Shown piece after piece: positions 6,101 to 6,672 of a stretch of 6,672 bases of DNA. Under the pieces are notes generated by a model. That model saw nothing but the letters and a program-made list of their open reading frames with translations, did no database searches and was not told the DNA's origin. Position numbers and translations under genes: made by a program. The DNA is from Spirochaeta sp. (GTDB lineage Bacteria; Spirochaetota; Spirochaetia; DSM-27196; Alkalispirochaetaceae). The stretch is taken from assembly GCA_027859055.1 (NCBI GenBank), contig JAQIBO010000410.1, forward strand, positions 1-6,672, given 5' to 3'. Position 1 is the first letter of the stretch; each line of letters starts with the position of its first letter.

Positions 6101-6161
6101 ATCCCGGCGGGATCACCGCATTGGTGGGAATACCGCCTGACACGGCGCGCAGACCTGTCAG
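6101..6161 (-). promoter_or_regulatory. Structured thrS leader with competing stems
   Basis: In the leader RNA, CUGACA (6161-6156) pairs with UGUCAG (6142-6137) around a 13-base loop. Next, GGCGG (6137-6133) can pair with CCGCC (6110-6106), enclosing CACC-AAUGC-GGUG. An alternative stem, AUCCC-GCC-GGGAU (6113-6101), uses the same CCGCC bases and would exclude the second stem. No T-run follows, and no T-box sequence was found. A translational control role is possible, as in E. coli thrS, but this is inference. Confidence 0.35.
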
Positions 6162-6191
6162 CAGTAAGAGTGGAAAGAGACGAGCACAATA

Positions 6192-6220
6192 TGGATACCA
6201 CTGTGAATGACAGGTGTCAA
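6192..6220 (-). promoter_or_regulatory. Candidate promoter for the thrS operon
   Basis: A perfect TTGACA (6220-6215) is followed by exactly 17 bases and TATCCA (6197-6192). The -10 match is only three of six but is preceded by TG one base upstream, the extended -10 motif. Transcription would start near 6185, giving a leader of about 120 bases. The -35 element contains the glgX stop codon, so the promoter overlaps the end of the upstream gene. An 8-bp inverted repeat has one arm in the spacer (6208-6215) and the other in the leader (6153-6160). Confidence 0.5.
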
Positions 6221-6672
6221 GCTACGGGCCGGTCGTGAGGCACCGCGCCGGTACGCAGGACAACGAGGGACCGACCGGCAACCTCGCGGAAATCCGCGAC
6301 CTCTGCCGACCCCTCGCGAGGATCCTCCCGTACGTCCATCGGCGCGGGCATCGCGGTATCAACCACCGTGTACCACGTCAATCCGGCCGGAGGCGCAGGC
6401 ACTACAAATTGTTGCCCGTCCCGACCGGCGTTAAACAGGATGTAGAAGTCGTCGTCCAGCCGTTCTCCCCGCACACCCAGTTCCGTTCCGTCAATATACA
6501 CGGCAAAGCAGGACGCGTCGGTATTCCAGTCCAACGGACGCCCGTCGGCACTCAGCCATTCTATGTCGGCACGGGTGCTTCGGCTGGTATCCTCACCGGT
6601 ATAAAACGTCGGCCGCGTGAAGATCGGGTGACTGCGTCGGAGCGCAACCAGCATCCGGGTAAAGCGAAAGAG
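6217..6672 (-). CDS. glgX: Glycogen debranching enzyme GlgX, C-terminal end (cut by window edge)
   Basis: GlgX-type isoamylases cut alpha-1,6 branches of glycogen or limit dextrin in the cytoplasm. Only the last 151 codons are here. The reading frame is open to the window edge, so the start lies outside; the Met at 6654 is internal. The family end is recognisable: LFRFTRMLVALRRSHPIF, then DIEWLSADGRPLDW, FAVYIDG, DDDFYILFNAG, a Trp-Tyr-x-Val-Val-Asp-Thr stretch, and the closing GRSLVVLR. These form the C-terminal beta domain after the catalytic barrel, so no catalytic residue can be checked. The tail beyond GRSLVVLR is short (TGAVPHDRPVA). The stop codon is part of the thrS promoter -35 box. 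No intrinsic terminator follows the gene, so readthrough into thrS is possible. Confidence 0.9.
   Translation of the reverse strand, partial: LFRFTRMLVALRRSHPIFTRPTFYTGEDTSRSTRADIEWLSADGRPLDWNTDASCFAVYIDGTELGVRGERLDDDFYILFNAGRDGQQFVVPAPPAGLTWYTVVDTAMPAPMDVREDPREGSAEVADFREVAGRSLVVLRTGAVPHDRPVA

Noticed and set aside
6066..6216. T-box riboswitch upstream of thrS
   Set aside because: No T-box consensus (of the type GGTGGNACCGCG) and no terminator T-run are present, and the gap is too short for a standard T-box leader.

Overview
The window is a run of housekeeping genes, all transcribed leftward (minus strand). It looks chromosomal, from a moderately GC-rich bacterium. The best lineage guess is a free-living spirochaete. 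The threonyl-tRNA synthetase lacks the N-terminal TGS domain and is 582 residues long, close to the size I recall for Borrelia and Treponema enzymes. I also recall similar small WGR-like proteins from spirochaetes. This is inference from family knowledge and not proof.

Layout in transcription order (right to left): the 3' end of glgX (glycogen debranching enzyme, cut by the window edge); a 151-base gap with a strong-looking promoter and a structured leader; thrS; a family M32 metallocarboxypeptidase whose start overlaps the thrS stop by 4 bases; an unknown protein with four predicted membrane helices, 13 bases after the carboxypeptidase; a small WGR-like protein 3 bases further on; a 46-base gap with a hairpin and a promoter; a CDP-alcohol phosphatidyltransferase, probably pgsA; a 263-base AT-rich gap with hairpins and the glnA promoter; and the first third of glnA (type I glutamine synthetase), cut by the left edge.

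Spacing suggests one unit, thrS - M32 - membrane protein - WGR-like protein, joined by overlap and very short gaps. pgsA and glnA appear to have promoters of their own. The products fall in translation (ThrRS), peptide turnover (M32), phospholipid synthesis (PgsA), nitrogen assimilation (GlnA) and glycogen use (GlgX). No shared pathway is evident.

I found no mobile element, CRISPR array, tRNA or rRNA, and no convincing new multi-gene system. The points worth a second look are the apparently leaderless pgsA message, the thrS leader with competing stems, the palindrome inside the glnA promoter, a 10-bp inverted repeat inside the carboxypeptidase gene, and the two uncharacterised proteins co-transcribed with thrS.
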